Under the pieces are notes generated by a model. It was not told where the DNA came from. It did no database searches and worked only from the letters and a program-made list of their open reading frames with translations. This document shows positions 1 to 7,329 of a DNA stretch of 27,027 nucleotides, in pieces. The stretch comes from an uncultured Muribaculaceae bacterium. Its GTDB lineage: Bacteria; Bacteroidota; Bacteroidia; Bacteroidales; Muribaculaceae. Where the stretch lies: positions 1 to 27,027 of the forward strand of contig CAJTRC010000033.1 of assembly GCA_910578365.1 (NCBI GenBank), in the 5' to 3' direction. The stretch's first letter is position 1. Each line of letters starts with the position of its first letter. Position numbers and translations under genes: made by a program.

Positions 1-137
1 CGGTAATCATGATACAGTATTTATTGTTTAGTACCTCTAAATTACTAAATATCAGTAATATTACCAAGAGAATCGGCAACTTTTTTAAGCTGCCGATTCA
101 ACTTTTTTATGGTGTTCCTTATCCCGAACTCGCGTTA
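1..137 (+). mobile_element. Insertion sequence end, left copy (partial)
   Basis: This 137-bp stretch is repeated in inverted orientation at the right edge with 14 mismatches and no gaps, and the similarity stops abruptly after CGCGTTA, so it is the inner end of an IS copy. Read on the plus strand in the frame of the ATG at 9, it looks like the C-terminus of a transposase (residues such as KLLNIS, RIGNFFKLPIQLF and YPELAL). Five of the ten codons that differ between the copies are synonymous. No stop occurs in that frame inside the element, so the protein would run on into the target gene. The rest of the element lies beyond the window. I could not assign an IS family. Confidence 0.75.
66..95. 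repeat. Hairpin inside the IS end
   Basis: GAATCGGCA is followed by a 12-base loop and TGCCGATTC, a perfect 9-bp stem, then AACTTTTTTAT. The equivalent site at the right edge (about 26932-26961) keeps the stem although one base pair has changed from C-G to A-T on both arms. It could be a terminator at the end of the transposase gene or a structure that limits read-through transcription into the element. Both altered bases are also silent third positions in the presumed transposase frame. Confidence 0.5.
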
Positions 138-1793
138 TTCGTTCTTGTCGTATTCCTGGCTTGCGCCAAGCAGTACGGTAGCGCTGAGGTCGGAAAGTTT
201 AAAAGAGTATGATGCCGTGATGTCGCTGCTGCGGTAATTGTCGGCGTAGTTGTAGCGGCGGATGTAGGTGCGCACCACACCTTCGCGTATCAGCACCGGT
301 CCGTCGGCAGTAAAGCGGTACAGGTCGCGGTCGGTGAGATGCTGCTCCACACGGCGGTCCCAGTAATTATATGAGAACGAGCCCTGTATACTCAGGCCTT
401 TCAGCGGCTGCAGCCGTGCATACAGCTTGGTTACAATGCGGCGTGTGCGGGTAGGGAATTCGCTTTTGTAGAACCACTGGCGGCGGTATGGGTTGAAGTT
501 GCTCACATTCTCTTCCTCCGGGTTCTGTATGCCTCCGTACAGGCCTGTGGCGGGGTCGTAGAGAGTCATGCCGGGCACGGTGTTGAAGGCGCCCGAGCCG
601 AAAATCACGTCGCCGCCTGCGGTGGCGTTTTCTGCCGAGGGATTATTGTTGTCGATATAGCCGAAGATGTCGGTGCCCACAGTCAGCCAGGGCTTTATGG
701 TCACGTCAAGGTTGCTGCGCAGCTGATAGCGGCGGTAGTCGGTATAGTAAATCATGCCGGGGTTGTCCACCAGACCGAGCGATATGTTGTAGCGGGCGCG
801 CTTGCCGCCGCCGGTTACCGACAAGTTGTGGTTCTGTACCACCGAGGGGTTTCGGTATATATGGTCCTGCCAGTCGGTATTAGGGTATATTGTTGGATTT
901 TGTCCGGCATCGTTGCGCCACTCGTCGATTTTCCCTTGTGAGAATCGCGGAGCCTGCCCGTTGGCAATCAGGGCTGCGTTCTGAATCTCCATGAAGTCGG
1001 CGTAATCAGTCACGAGGTTCATGCGTTTGGCTACAGTTTCGAACGATACATTGCCGCTGTAAGTCAGCCTCGGAGCCGCCTGCATGCCATGGCGGGTGGT
1101 TACCAGAATCACGCCGTTGGCTGCCCTGGAACCATAGATGGCGGCCGAAGCGGCGTCCTTGAGTATCGATATGTTGTCGATGTCCTGCGGATTTATGTCG
1201 CTCAGGCTTACACCGGTCACGCCGTCGACCACTACCAGCGGGGCCGAGTTGTTGAGTGTGCCCTGGCCGCGTACGGTTATGGTCTGCGACTCGTAGCCGG
1301 GGGTATTGCCGCCGCTGTTGCTTACCGAAAGTCCCGGTGCCAGGCCCGCCAATGCATTCGCTACATTGGTAACGGGCCTGTCGGCGAGAGCCGCCGGGCT
1401 GATTGTCGAAACTGAGCCGGTAAGGTCGACTTTGCGCTGGGTGGCATAGCCTACCACAACTATATCGTCGAGCTCTTCCACGCTACTATAAAGAACAACG
1501 CTATAAGAAGATTTCCCCTTTACTATCTCAGTAACTGAGGGCTTCATGCCAACATAATTGATTTTGAGCCGACTGCCGGCGGGTGCGTCGGCAATGTCGA
1601 AGCGGCCTTGTATGTCGGTGGTGACTGCACCGGTAACAGAGCCTGCAACAGCTACTGTGGCTCCGGCCACAGGGTCGCCGTTCTCGTCATATACCACACC
1701 GGAAACTCCCGGAAGGGAGTTCTCGGCGCGGACGTGAAAATTCAGTGACAGCAGACTGCCGCCTAAAGCGGCGATTAAATACTTTTTTAGCAT
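135..1793 (-). CDS. SusC-like TonB-linked outer membrane transporter, truncated by an IS
   Basis: SusC/RagA proteins are outer membrane barrels that import glycans or peptides with a SusD-type lipoprotein lid. The sequence shows a signal peptide (MLKKYLIAALGG...), a carboxypeptidase-D-like regulatory domain at about residues 28-105, a TonB-box region (DDIVVVGYATQRK) and a plug domain (LKDAASAAIYGSRAANGVILVTT, near 210-235). The barrel then begins, but the protein ends at residue 552, where the family usually has about 1000. The stop codon (135-137) is the first three bases of the adjoining IS, so the gene is broken and very likely non-functional. A TTG at 1814 would extend the frame, but the ATG at 1793 is preferred because a TAnnTTTG promoter (1812-1819) covers the TTG. 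The partner susD gene would lie beyond the left edge. Confidence 0.9.
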   Translation of the reverse strand: MLKKYLIAALGGSLLSLNFHVRAENSLPGVSGVVYDENGDPVAGATVAVAGSVTGAVTTDIQGRFDIADAPAGSRLKINYVGMKPSVTEIVKGKSSYSVVLYSSVEELDDIVVVGYATQRKVDLTGSVSTISPAALADRPVTNVANALAGLAPGLSVSNSGGNTPGYESQTITVRGQGTLNNSAPLVVVDGVTGVSLSDINPQDIDNISILKDAASAAIYGSRAANGVILVTTRHGMQAAPRLTYSGNVSFETVAKRMNLVTDYADFMEIQNAALIANGQAPRFSQGKIDEWRNDAGQNPTIYPNTDWQDHIYRNPSVVQNHNLSVTGGGKRARYNISLGLVDNPGMIYYTDYRRYQLRSNLDVTIKPWLTVGTDIFGYIDNNNPSAENATAGGDVIFGSGAFNTVPGMTLYDPATGLYGGIQNPEEENVSNFNPYRRQWFYKSEFPTRTRRIVTKLYARLQPLKGLSIQGSFSYNYWDRRVEQHLTDRDLYRFTADGPVLIREGVVRTYIRRYNYADNYRSSDITASYSFKLSDLSATVLLGASQEYDKNE

Positions 1794-1811
1794 ATCGATG
1801 GTTTTATACGC

Positions 1812-1819
1812 CAAAATTA
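1812..1819 (-). promoter_or_regulatory. Bacteroidetes -7 element for the SusC-like gene
   Basis: TAATTTTG on the minus strand matches the Bacteroidetes -7 consensus TAnnTTTG and lies 18 bases upstream of the ATG at 1793. No good -33 TTTG is seen at the usual spacing. Transcription would start near 1806, after the TTG at 1814, which argues for the ATG start. Confidence 0.5.
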
Positions 1820-1870
1820 CAACGTTAAAACCAAATTATATGCAGAGTGTAAACGAACAGCCGTTAAATG

Positions 1871-2734
1871 TCAATCAGTCTGTATTACCATGAAGTTTGT
1901 GGTACTCCAGAATCGAGCCGGATTGGTGATTTCGAGTCTGAGGCTGCCTTCGCCGGCTATGCAGTACGACCCTTCGGGGTGGTTGGTCAGCAGCCTGGCT
2001 TTACGGCTGTGGAGTTCCACCGACCTCAGGCTGCGTTTGTCGCCGCAAAGAAAGAAATCGCGGTCGAAATCGCCGTTCAGCAGCCGTGATTTCCGCAGGA
2101 AGCCTGTTTCGAGTATGCGGTGCTGTTTGAGTTCGCTTTTGGAGGCTATGGCGTAATAGCAGATGTTGAGTTCGTTTTCGAGTGCCATGGCGGTCTGTTC
2201 GGCCCGGTCGCGGCTGAAGCTGAGGGTGTCGACCGCACAGTGAAGCGAATCCACCGTCATGCTCAGCGAGCCTATATGCAGCCTGGCCGAGTCGAGCTGC
2301 AGGCGCAGCCGGTTAATCTCCTTGTTACGGCTGTCGATTTGCCGTCTTAGCGCATTTATGGCGTCCTGCAGGTCGGAGCTGAACAGGGTCGATTCTTTCA
2401 GTTTGCTCTCAAGCAGGTCGAGTTTGGCGCGTCGTTTTGCCAGAGTGCGGCGAATGGTTGCCATGTCGGCCATAATCTGTTCGGTCTGTATGGAATTATT
2501 ATCGTTTACAGCTTGAGAGGACAGAATGTTTTCCATGCGTCGGATGTCGTCCATGTCGCCGGTTATGGCGGTCACCAGGCGCATGAGTTCGTCGCGCTCT
2601 TCCACTGCGGAGGCAAGTTCTCGGCGCGAAGCCTCCATAAGGTCCGGCTGCGGCTGCACGTCCGCGCCTTTCCGGCAGGCGTGGACGAGCAGTAGCGACA
2701 GCATAACGAAAATAGATACAGCGGCAGACTTCAT
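1871..2734 (-). CDS. Coiled-coil surface lipoprotein, Cbp1 (collagen-binding adhesin) type
   Basis: The 287-residue product begins with a lipoprotein signal ending in LLLVHAC (Cys20), so it should be lipid-anchored. Residues about 30-190 are rich in Leu, Arg, Glu and heptad-like repeats (RRELASAVEERDELMRLV, LRRQIDSRNKEINRLRLQL), giving a long coiled coil. The C-terminal third is globular, with LETGFLRKSRLLNGDFD and KARLLTNHPEGSY. This layout and these motifs match, from memory, the Bacteroides family called Cbp1 collagen-binding glycoprotein. Three possible Bacteroides O-glycosylation sequons (D-S/T-A/L: DSA, DSL, DTL) lie in the rod, which fits a glycoprotein. The start at 2734 is chosen over the longer frame from 2818 because of the lipobox spacing and a promoter at 2755-2762. 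The two-component operon is divergent. Confidence 0.7.
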   Translation of the reverse strand: MKSAAVSIFVMLSLLLVHACRKGADVQPQPDLMEASRRELASAVEERDELMRLVTAITGDMDDIRRMENILSSQAVNDNNSIQTEQIMADMATIRRTLAKRRAKLDLLESKLKESTLFSSDLQDAINALRRQIDSRNKEINRLRLQLDSARLHIGSLSMTVDSLHCAVDTLSFSRDRAEQTAMALENELNICYYAIASKSELKQHRILETGFLRKSRLLNGDFDRDFFLCGDKRSLRSVELHSRKARLLTNHPEGSYCIAGEGSLRLEITNPARFWSTTNFMVIQTD

Positions 2735-2754
2735 CAGTTCATGGAGTTTATTGG

Positions 2755-2762
2755 CAAATTTA
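2755..2762 (-). promoter_or_regulatory. Bacteroidetes -7 element for the Cbp1-like gene
   Basis: TAAATTTG on the minus strand, 20 bases before the ATG at 2734, matches TAnnTTTG. No clear -33 TTTG was found. It lies back to back with the promoter of the histidine kinase gene. Confidence 0.45.
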
Positions 2763-2825
2763 ACCAAAAAAAACGAATTTGCCGCTTTATGTGCAAATAA
2801 ACTGCGCAAAAGTGTCAATGAGTAT

Positions 2826-2857
2826 TTTGCAGGAAAGGAAAACTTAGCTTAATTTTG
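2826..2857 (+). promoter_or_regulatory. Strong Bacteroidetes promoter for the histidine kinase operon
   Basis: A -33 TTTG (2826-2829) is followed after 20 bases by TAATTTTG (2850-2857), a full match to the Bacteroidetes TTTG / TAnnTTTG pattern. Transcription should start only about 5-7 bases later, essentially on the ATG at 2863, so the mRNA may be leaderless unless translation begins at the second ATG (2890). Confidence 0.6.
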
Positions 2858-2862
2858 CAGCC

Positions 2863-3891
2863 ATGAAAACATCCGACATCAAAAATACCATGCTGCTTGA
2901 CGCCCTGTTCGGTCTGCTGCTTATGCCCCTGATGATATTGCTGGGTCCGGCATACCGCTGGCTGCAGGAGTGGCCGCTGTTTTTTGTGTTGGTGTGTCTG
3001 TTTCTGTATGGCTGCTACTGGCTTGTGCGGCGGATCGATGTGCCGGGCATGTTCATGCGCCGCCGCTATGGCCGCATTGCCGCCGTTATGGCTGCGCTGA
3101 TTTGCTGCAACTATGCGCTCAGTTTTTATCCGCTGCCGCAGATGGACTTTGTTACCCCCTCAATGAGCGAGTACCAGACCAGCGTGCGCAACTATGGCGT
3201 GGCGCTCAGTCTGTGGCTTATGTTCGTGGCCGTAATGGGTTTTGCGCTTACAGTATCGTTCATTACAGAACTTTACAGGCAGACTTTGCTGCGCAAGGAC
3301 CTGGAGAACCAGCGCGACAAGGCCGAGCTGGCTATTTTCAAGGCTCAGATTAGTCCGCACTTCCTGTTCAACACCCTCAACTCGCTTTACAGCCTGGTAA
3401 TAGGAACATCGCAGAAAGCTGAGGACGCATTCATTAAGTTTGCCGACCTGCTCAAGTACACCTATACAACCATAGAAAACGAGGAGGTGCCTATAGGCGG
3501 CGAAATCGAATATATACAGAATTATATCGACCTGCAGTCAATACGCCTCAACCGGCATACACGTGTGGACTGGAGCTACGACATCGATGATATGCGGCGC
3601 AGTGTGCCCCCGATGATATTTCTGACTCTGGTGGAGAATGCGTTCAAATACGGCGCCTCGACTACAGCCGACTGCGATATTGTGTTGCGCATGAAGCTGA
3701 AATGCGGCATGCTGAGTTTCAGTACCCGCAACCGCATAATGAAGCATGGCGATACCTTCCGCTCCGAAATGCCGGTGGGAATGGCCAACTGCCGCGCAAG
3801 GCTCGACGGACTTTTCCCGGGCCGCAACACTCTGGAAACACGAGAGGTCGACGGCATGTTTGAACTTGACATGAATATTCAACTAAACTGA
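2863..3891 (+). CDS. LytS/YehU-type sensor histidine kinase
   Basis: This 342-residue inner membrane kinase should phosphorylate the response regulator encoded one base downstream. Four hydrophobic segments occupy about residues 10-140, followed by a short linker helix. The His_kinase domain (PF06580 type) carries the H-box QISPHFLFNTLN with the phospho-accepting His166, and a HATPase part with the N-box TLVENAFKYG (Asn259) and a late glycine box (VGMANCRARLDGLFPG). No separate periplasmic sensor domain is visible, so the membrane part itself probably senses the signal. The signal is unknown. A second in-frame ATG at 2890 is a possible alternative start because the promoter sits so close to the first. 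Confidence 0.9.
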   Translation: MKTSDIKNTMLLDALFGLLLMPLMILLGPAYRWLQEWPLFFVLVCLFLYGCYWLVRRIDVPGMFMRRRYGRIAAVMAALICCNYALSFYPLPQMDFVTPSMSEYQTSVRNYGVALSLWLMFVAVMGFALTVSFITELYRQTLLRKDLENQRDKAELAIFKAQISPHFLFNTLNSLYSLVIGTSQKAEDAFIKFADLLKYTYTTIENEEVPIGGEIEYIQNYIDLQSIRLNRHTRVDWSYDIDDMRRSVPPMIFLTLVENAFKYGASTTADCDIVLRMKLKCGMLSFSTRNRIMKHGDTFRSEMPVGMANCRARLDGLFPGRNTLETREVDGMFELDMNIQLN

Positions 3892-3892
3892 T

Positions 3893-4594
3893 ATGAAACC
3901 GGCACTGATACGCTGTGTGGCGATTGACGACGAACCTCTGGCTCTGGAGGTGATTGAAAAATTCTGCGCCCGTATGGGCGGAGTGGAAGTGACCACATTT
4001 ACCGACCCCCGGGAAGCCCTGGATTTCATGGCAGGGTGCGCTCCCGACATAGCTTTCCTCGACATAGAGATGGGCAATGTAAGCGGACTGACCGTAGCCG
4101 CCAGTCTGCCGGCATCGACATGTGTGGTGTTCACCACCGCATACCTGCATTACGCTGCCGAAGGCTTCAACCTCGATGCCGTCGACTATCTGCACAAGCC
4201 TTTTTCATACAGCCGCTTCGAAACCGCTTTTGCCAAAGCATTGCGCAGGGTGGAGTACAACCGCAGTACTCCGCGGCAGCAAAGCATAACTGTAAAGCAG
4301 GAGTATAGCAACGTTACCATTCCGCTCGACGACATCATATACATCGAGGCCATGGAAGGCTATTCAAAGATATTCCGCAGCGAAGACCGCTGTGTGCTCT
4401 CCCGCGTGATACTCAAAAAGTTGCAGGCTATGCTGCCGGAACGCGACTTTGTGCGCATACACCGCAGCTACGTGGTGCCGCTGTCGAAGGTCCATTCATA
4501 TAACCGGCAGGAACTTACCCTGAAGAACGGACAGGTGCTGCCCATCGGACGCCAGTATGCCGACGAAGTCATGTCGGCTCTGGCCGGCAGGTAG
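3893..4594 (+). CDS. LytTR family response regulator
   Basis: The 233-residue protein has an N-terminal receiver domain with the acidic pocket Asp12-Asp13, phospho-acceptor Asp57 (FLDIEMG), the conserved Thr pair of VVFTTAY and Lys of HKPF. Its C-terminal LytTR DNA-binding domain spans about residues 130-230 (DDIIYIEAMEGYSKIF, FVRIHRSYVV, PIGRQY). It should bind DNA as a phosphorylated dimer and act on promoters that cannot be named from sequence. The divergent Cbp1-like gene is a possible target by position. Its start is one base after the kinase stop, so the two are co-transcribed. Its last 26 bases overlap the end of the convergent MATE gene. Confidence 0.92.
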   Translation: MKPALIRCVAIDDEPLALEVIEKFCARMGGVEVTTFTDPREALDFMAGCAPDIAFLDIEMGNVSGLTVAASLPASTCVVFTTAYLHYAAEGFNLDAVDYLHKPFSYSRFETAFAKALRRVEYNRSTPRQQSITVKQEYSNVTIPLDDIIYIEAMEGYSKIFRSEDRCVLSRVILKKLQAMLPERDFVRIHRSYVVPLSKVHSYNRQELTLKNGQVLPIGRQYADEVMSALAGR

Positions 4595-5957
4595 TCTTGC
4601 GGCCGAACACGCGGTGCTGCACTATAAGCGCGGCGGTGAATACTGCTGCGCCGGTGATTATCCATGTTATGGGGTAGATTAAAAGCAGGCCGTGGAAGCT
4701 GTCGTCGATGCTGCGGAATGTCGTTACCCAGCCCAGACGCAGCACACAGGTGCCGAACACGGTCAGAAGCATGGGCGTGAGCGAATAGCCCAGAGCACGC
4801 ATATAGGAGCCCGAAATCTCGTATGAACTCGCCAGGCACTGGAATACCAGCACCGTGTTGAAGCGTACCAGGGCGTAGTGCATCACCTCGGGCGACGACG
4901 AGAACAGGCTTATGAAGGCGTGTCCCTGCCATGCCACCAGCAGATTGCTGGCCCCGCACAGAACCACACTGTAGAGCATGCAGATACGCAACACACTCTT
5001 GCAGCGGCCATATTCGCCCGAGCCGTAGTTCTGGCCGGTGAAGGCTATGGTGGCGGCGCAGAATGCCGATACTATATAGTAGCAGTAGACCTCGTAGGTA
5101 AGGGCCGCGGCAGAGCCGGCAATGGCATCGGAACCGAAGCTGTTGATGGCCGACTGGATAAAAATGTTCGAAATCGAAAACACCATGCCCTGCAGCCCGG
5201 CAGGGATGCCTATGCGCAGCATTTTGTTGAAGTCGGGACGCGACAGCCGCCAGCTACGCAGCTTAAGCGACAAGGTCACAGGCTGAGGCTCGCGAGCCAG
5301 AAAGTACACTATTATGGCCGCATTCACACCCGTGGATATAACTGTGGCCCAGGCTACTCCCGATACTCCCCAGCCGAATACGCCGGCAAACAGCCAGTCG
5401 AGCAGCAGATTGCAGACGGTGCTGACGAGCAGGGCATAGAAGGGCAGACTGGTGTCGCCCACACTGCGCATGATGGCCGAGCCGAAATTATAAGTCATCA
5501 TAAAGGGCATGCCGCAGAAGAATATACTCAGATACTCTTCGGCCAGATCGATAACATCGGGCGGGGCGCTCATGGCCTCGAGTATAGGGCGGGCCAGCGT
5601 GATACCCAGAAACATGAGTATGAAGCCCGACAGCAGCGATATTATGGCCACGGTGGATACCGAGCGCCGGACGGCATCGTGGTTCTTCTGGCCAAGATAT
5701 GTGGCAATAACGGCATTCGCGCCTATGGCTATGCCTAAAAACAGATTCACCAGTATGCTGATAATGGGGCCGTTGCTTCCCACAGCGGCTATGGCCTGGG
5801 TAGTGGAGTAGCGGCCTATCACGGCTACGTCGATGGCATTGAACGACTGCTGTAATATGCCGCTTGCAATCAGAGGGATTGAGAAGGTCAGTATCTTACC
5901 GTACAGGGGACCATGCAGCATGTCGACCTGTCGCTTTTTGCTTTTGCCCGAACTCAT
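4569..5957 (-). CDS. MATE family multidrug/toxin exporter
   Basis: The 462-residue inner membrane protein has about twelve hydrophobic segments in two related halves. The opening (HGPLYGKILTFSIPLIASGILQQSFN followed by DVAVIGRYSTTQAIAAVGS) is typical of MatE proteins. These exchange Na+ or H+ for cationic drugs or metabolites. The length is normal for the family. The basic leader before the first helix (KSKKRQVD) lies in the cytosol. The gene follows the SPFH/RHH pair on the same strand by 47 bases but has its own -7 element (5985-5992). Its 3' end overlaps the response regulator gene. The substrate cannot be told from sequence. Confidence 0.92.
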   Translation of the reverse strand: MSSGKSKKRQVDMLHGPLYGKILTFSIPLIASGILQQSFNAIDVAVIGRYSTTQAIAAVGSNGPIISILVNLFLGIAIGANAVIATYLGQKNHDAVRRSVSTVAIISLLSGFILMFLGITLARPILEAMSAPPDVIDLAEEYLSIFFCGMPFMMTYNFGSAIMRSVGDTSLPFYALLVSTVCNLLLDWLFAGVFGWGVSGVAWATVISTGVNAAIIVYFLAREPQPVTLSLKLRSWRLSRPDFNKMLRIGIPAGLQGMVFSISNIFIQSAINSFGSDAIAGSAAALTYEVYCYYIVSAFCAATIAFTGQNYGSGEYGRCKSVLRICMLYSVVLCGASNLLVAWQGHAFISLFSSSPEVMHYALVRFNTVLVFQCLASSYEISGSYMRALGYSLTPMLLTVFGTCVLRLGWVTTFRSIDDSFHGLLLIYPITWIITGAAVFTAALIVQHRVFGRKTTCRPEPT

Positions 5958-5984
5958 ATTATATCTTTCTTACCAATTCGGTTG

Positions 5985-5992
5985 CAAAGATA
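5985..5992 (-). promoter_or_regulatory. Bacteroidetes -7 element for the MATE gene
   Basis: TATCTTTG on the minus strand matches TAnnTTTG, 27 bases before the ATG at 5957. The expected -33 region holds only a T-rich stretch. Confidence 0.5.
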
Positions 5993-6004
5993 CGAAAAAA
6001 ACAG

Positions 6005-6226
6005 CTATTGTGTGTCCTCGTCAGGATTTTCGATATTCTCCGTAGGTGCTGAATCATGGTGCGCAGCATTGCGAGGCAGCCATCCGTGGCGGCGCAGCGC
6101 CTCGGCTATGATCCATTGTATCTGTCCGTTGACCGAGCGGAATTCCTGCGCCGCCCAGCGCTCGACCAGCTCCATAGTGTGCGGGTCGAGCCTGAGTAGA
6201 AACCCTTTGCTTTGCTGTCTGGCCAT
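6005..6226 (-). CDS. Small ribbon-helix-helix (Arc-type) protein paired with SPFH protein
   Basis: The 73-residue product begins with a short strand (SKGFLLRLDPHTMELVERW) followed by AAQEFRSVNGQIQWIIAEALRRHG, the strand-helix-helix pattern of Arc/MetJ DNA-binding proteins. The tail after residue 50 is acidic and probably disordered. Such proteins bind DNA as dimers through the strand. The gene starts four bases after the SPFH stop, so the two are one operon. I recall the same pairing of SPFH and Arc-like genes in other Bacteroidetes, but its function is not known. It may regulate its own operon. Confidence 0.8.
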   Translation of the reverse strand: MARQQSKGFLLRLDPHTMELVERWAAQEFRSVNGQIQWIIAEALRRHGWLPRNAAHHDSAPTENIENPDEDTQ

Positions 6227-6230
6227 GCGT

Positions 6231-7205
6231 TTACTGGTAGAGTGTGCCTGTGTTCAGTACCGGCTGGGCGGGTTCGTCGGCGCAGAGCACCACCAGCAGG
6301 TTGCTTACCATCGAGGCCTTGCGTTCCTCGTCAAGGGTCACAATCTGCTCCTCGCTGAGCTGGTCGAGAGCCATCTTCACCATCGAAACAGCACCTTCAA
6401 CAATCTTTTCACGAGCTGAAATAATGGCCGATGCCTGCTGGCGGCGTAGCATTACAGCGGCAATCTCCGGAGCGTATGCCAGGTAGTTGAGGCGGGCCTC
6501 CACCACTTCGATACCGGCAATAGCCATGCGCTCGTTGAGCTTGGCCTCGAGCTGCTCGTTGATTTCACTGGCATCGCTGCGCAGGGTTATTTCCTGATGC
6601 TTGCCGTCTTCTTCGTCGTAAGCGTAGCAGCCTGTGACTTCGCGTAGTGCGGCATCGCTCTGTATGCTTACAAAGGCATTCAGCGCCTTGGCAATTTTAT
6701 CGCCGGTCGAAGCTGCCTGCACGTTCTTGCCGTCGTTGCTCACCGATATGGCGGATTCGTCGCCGGCATCAACGTCGAATACCGCACGATAGGTGTCGTT
6801 GACTTTCCATACCAGCACCATGCCAATCATTACGGGGTTGCCTATCTTGTCGTTGACTTTTATGGGGGCGATATCCATGTTGCGGATACGCAGCGATACC
6901 TTTTTCTTGGTCATAAACGGGTTGACCCAGAAGTAGCCTGTTTCGCGGAATGTGCCTCGGTATTCGCCAAAGAAAATCATAACTCTGGCCTGGTTGGGCT
7001 GTAGTACAAAAAAACCGCACAAAAGTATGAGCATGGTCAGGAAGCCTACTCCGGCAATGATGCCGGCAATCCAGTAAAGGCTGAATGGAAGCAGTATGAA
7101 CGAGGTTGCTATTATCGCCGGAATGAGCAGCAGCACAAGCGCCAGCATGGCGAAACCGTTGCGGACTTTGCCGCTGTAGGGTATTTCTTTGTTGTTGTTT
7201 TTCAT
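6231..7205 (-). CDS. SPFH/Band 7 (stomatin-prohibitin) membrane protein
   Basis: The 324-residue protein has two close hydrophobic segments at about residues 15-70, which anchor it in the inner membrane. A Band 7 domain follows (QARVMIFFGEYRGTFRETGYFWVNPF, then LRIRNMDIAPIKVNDKIGNPV), and then an Ala- and Glu-rich helical stretch (EKIVEGAVSMVKMALDQLSEEQIVTLDEERKAS). SPFH proteins form large ring or cage assemblies that organise membrane domains and control proteases. It has a well-formed promoter and shares an operon with the small RHH gene. No NfeD-type partner is next to it, unlike many slipin loci. Confidence 0.88.
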   Translation of the reverse strand: MKNNNKEIPYSGKVRNGFAMLALVLLLIPAIIATSFILLPFSLYWIAGIIAGVGFLTMLILLCGFFVLQPNQARVMIFFGEYRGTFRETGYFWVNPFMTKKKVSLRIRNMDIAPIKVNDKIGNPVMIGMVLVWKVNDTYRAVFDVDAGDESAISVSNDGKNVQAASTGDKIAKALNAFVSIQSDAALREVTGCYAYDEEDGKHQEITLRSDASEINEQLEAKLNERMAIAGIEVVEARLNYLAYAPEIAAVMLRRQQASAIISAREKIVEGAVSMVKMALDQLSEEQIVTLDEERKASMVSNLLVVLCADEPAQPVLNTGTLYQ

Positions 7206-7234
7206 AATGATATTATTTTGATATTACTATGTCG

Positions 7235-7265
7235 CAAAGGTATGCAAAACTTAATTTACTGCAAA
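7235..7265 (-). promoter_or_regulatory. Bacteroidetes promoter for the SPFH/RHH operon
   Basis: On the minus strand a -33 TTTG (7262-7265) is followed after 19 bases by TACCTTTG (7235-7242), a full consensus match. The leader would be about 20-25 bases to the ATG at 7205. Confidence 0.6.
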
Positions 7266-7288
7266 ATTATTAACGTATTTTAGCTATA

Positions 7289-7306
7289 CTTTGCGCAATA
7301 GCAAAG
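7289..7306. repeat. Short hairpin after the nuclease-helicase gene
   Basis: CTTTGC, a six-base loop and GCAAAG form a 6-bp stem between the end of the helicase gene (7330) and the SPFH promoter. It has no following T-run on the minus strand, so it is at best a weak terminator. Confidence 0.25.
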
Positions 7307-7329
7307 AATAAAGAATATTGATATAGAGG

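Noticed and set aside
1794..1814. Longer start (TTG at 1814) for the SusC-like gene
   Set aside because: It lies under the -7 element and would put seven residues before a normal signal peptide; the ATG at 1793 fits better.
4878..5738. 286-residue open frame opposite the MATE gene
   Set aside because: Antisense to a clear MATE protein, with no recognisable motif.
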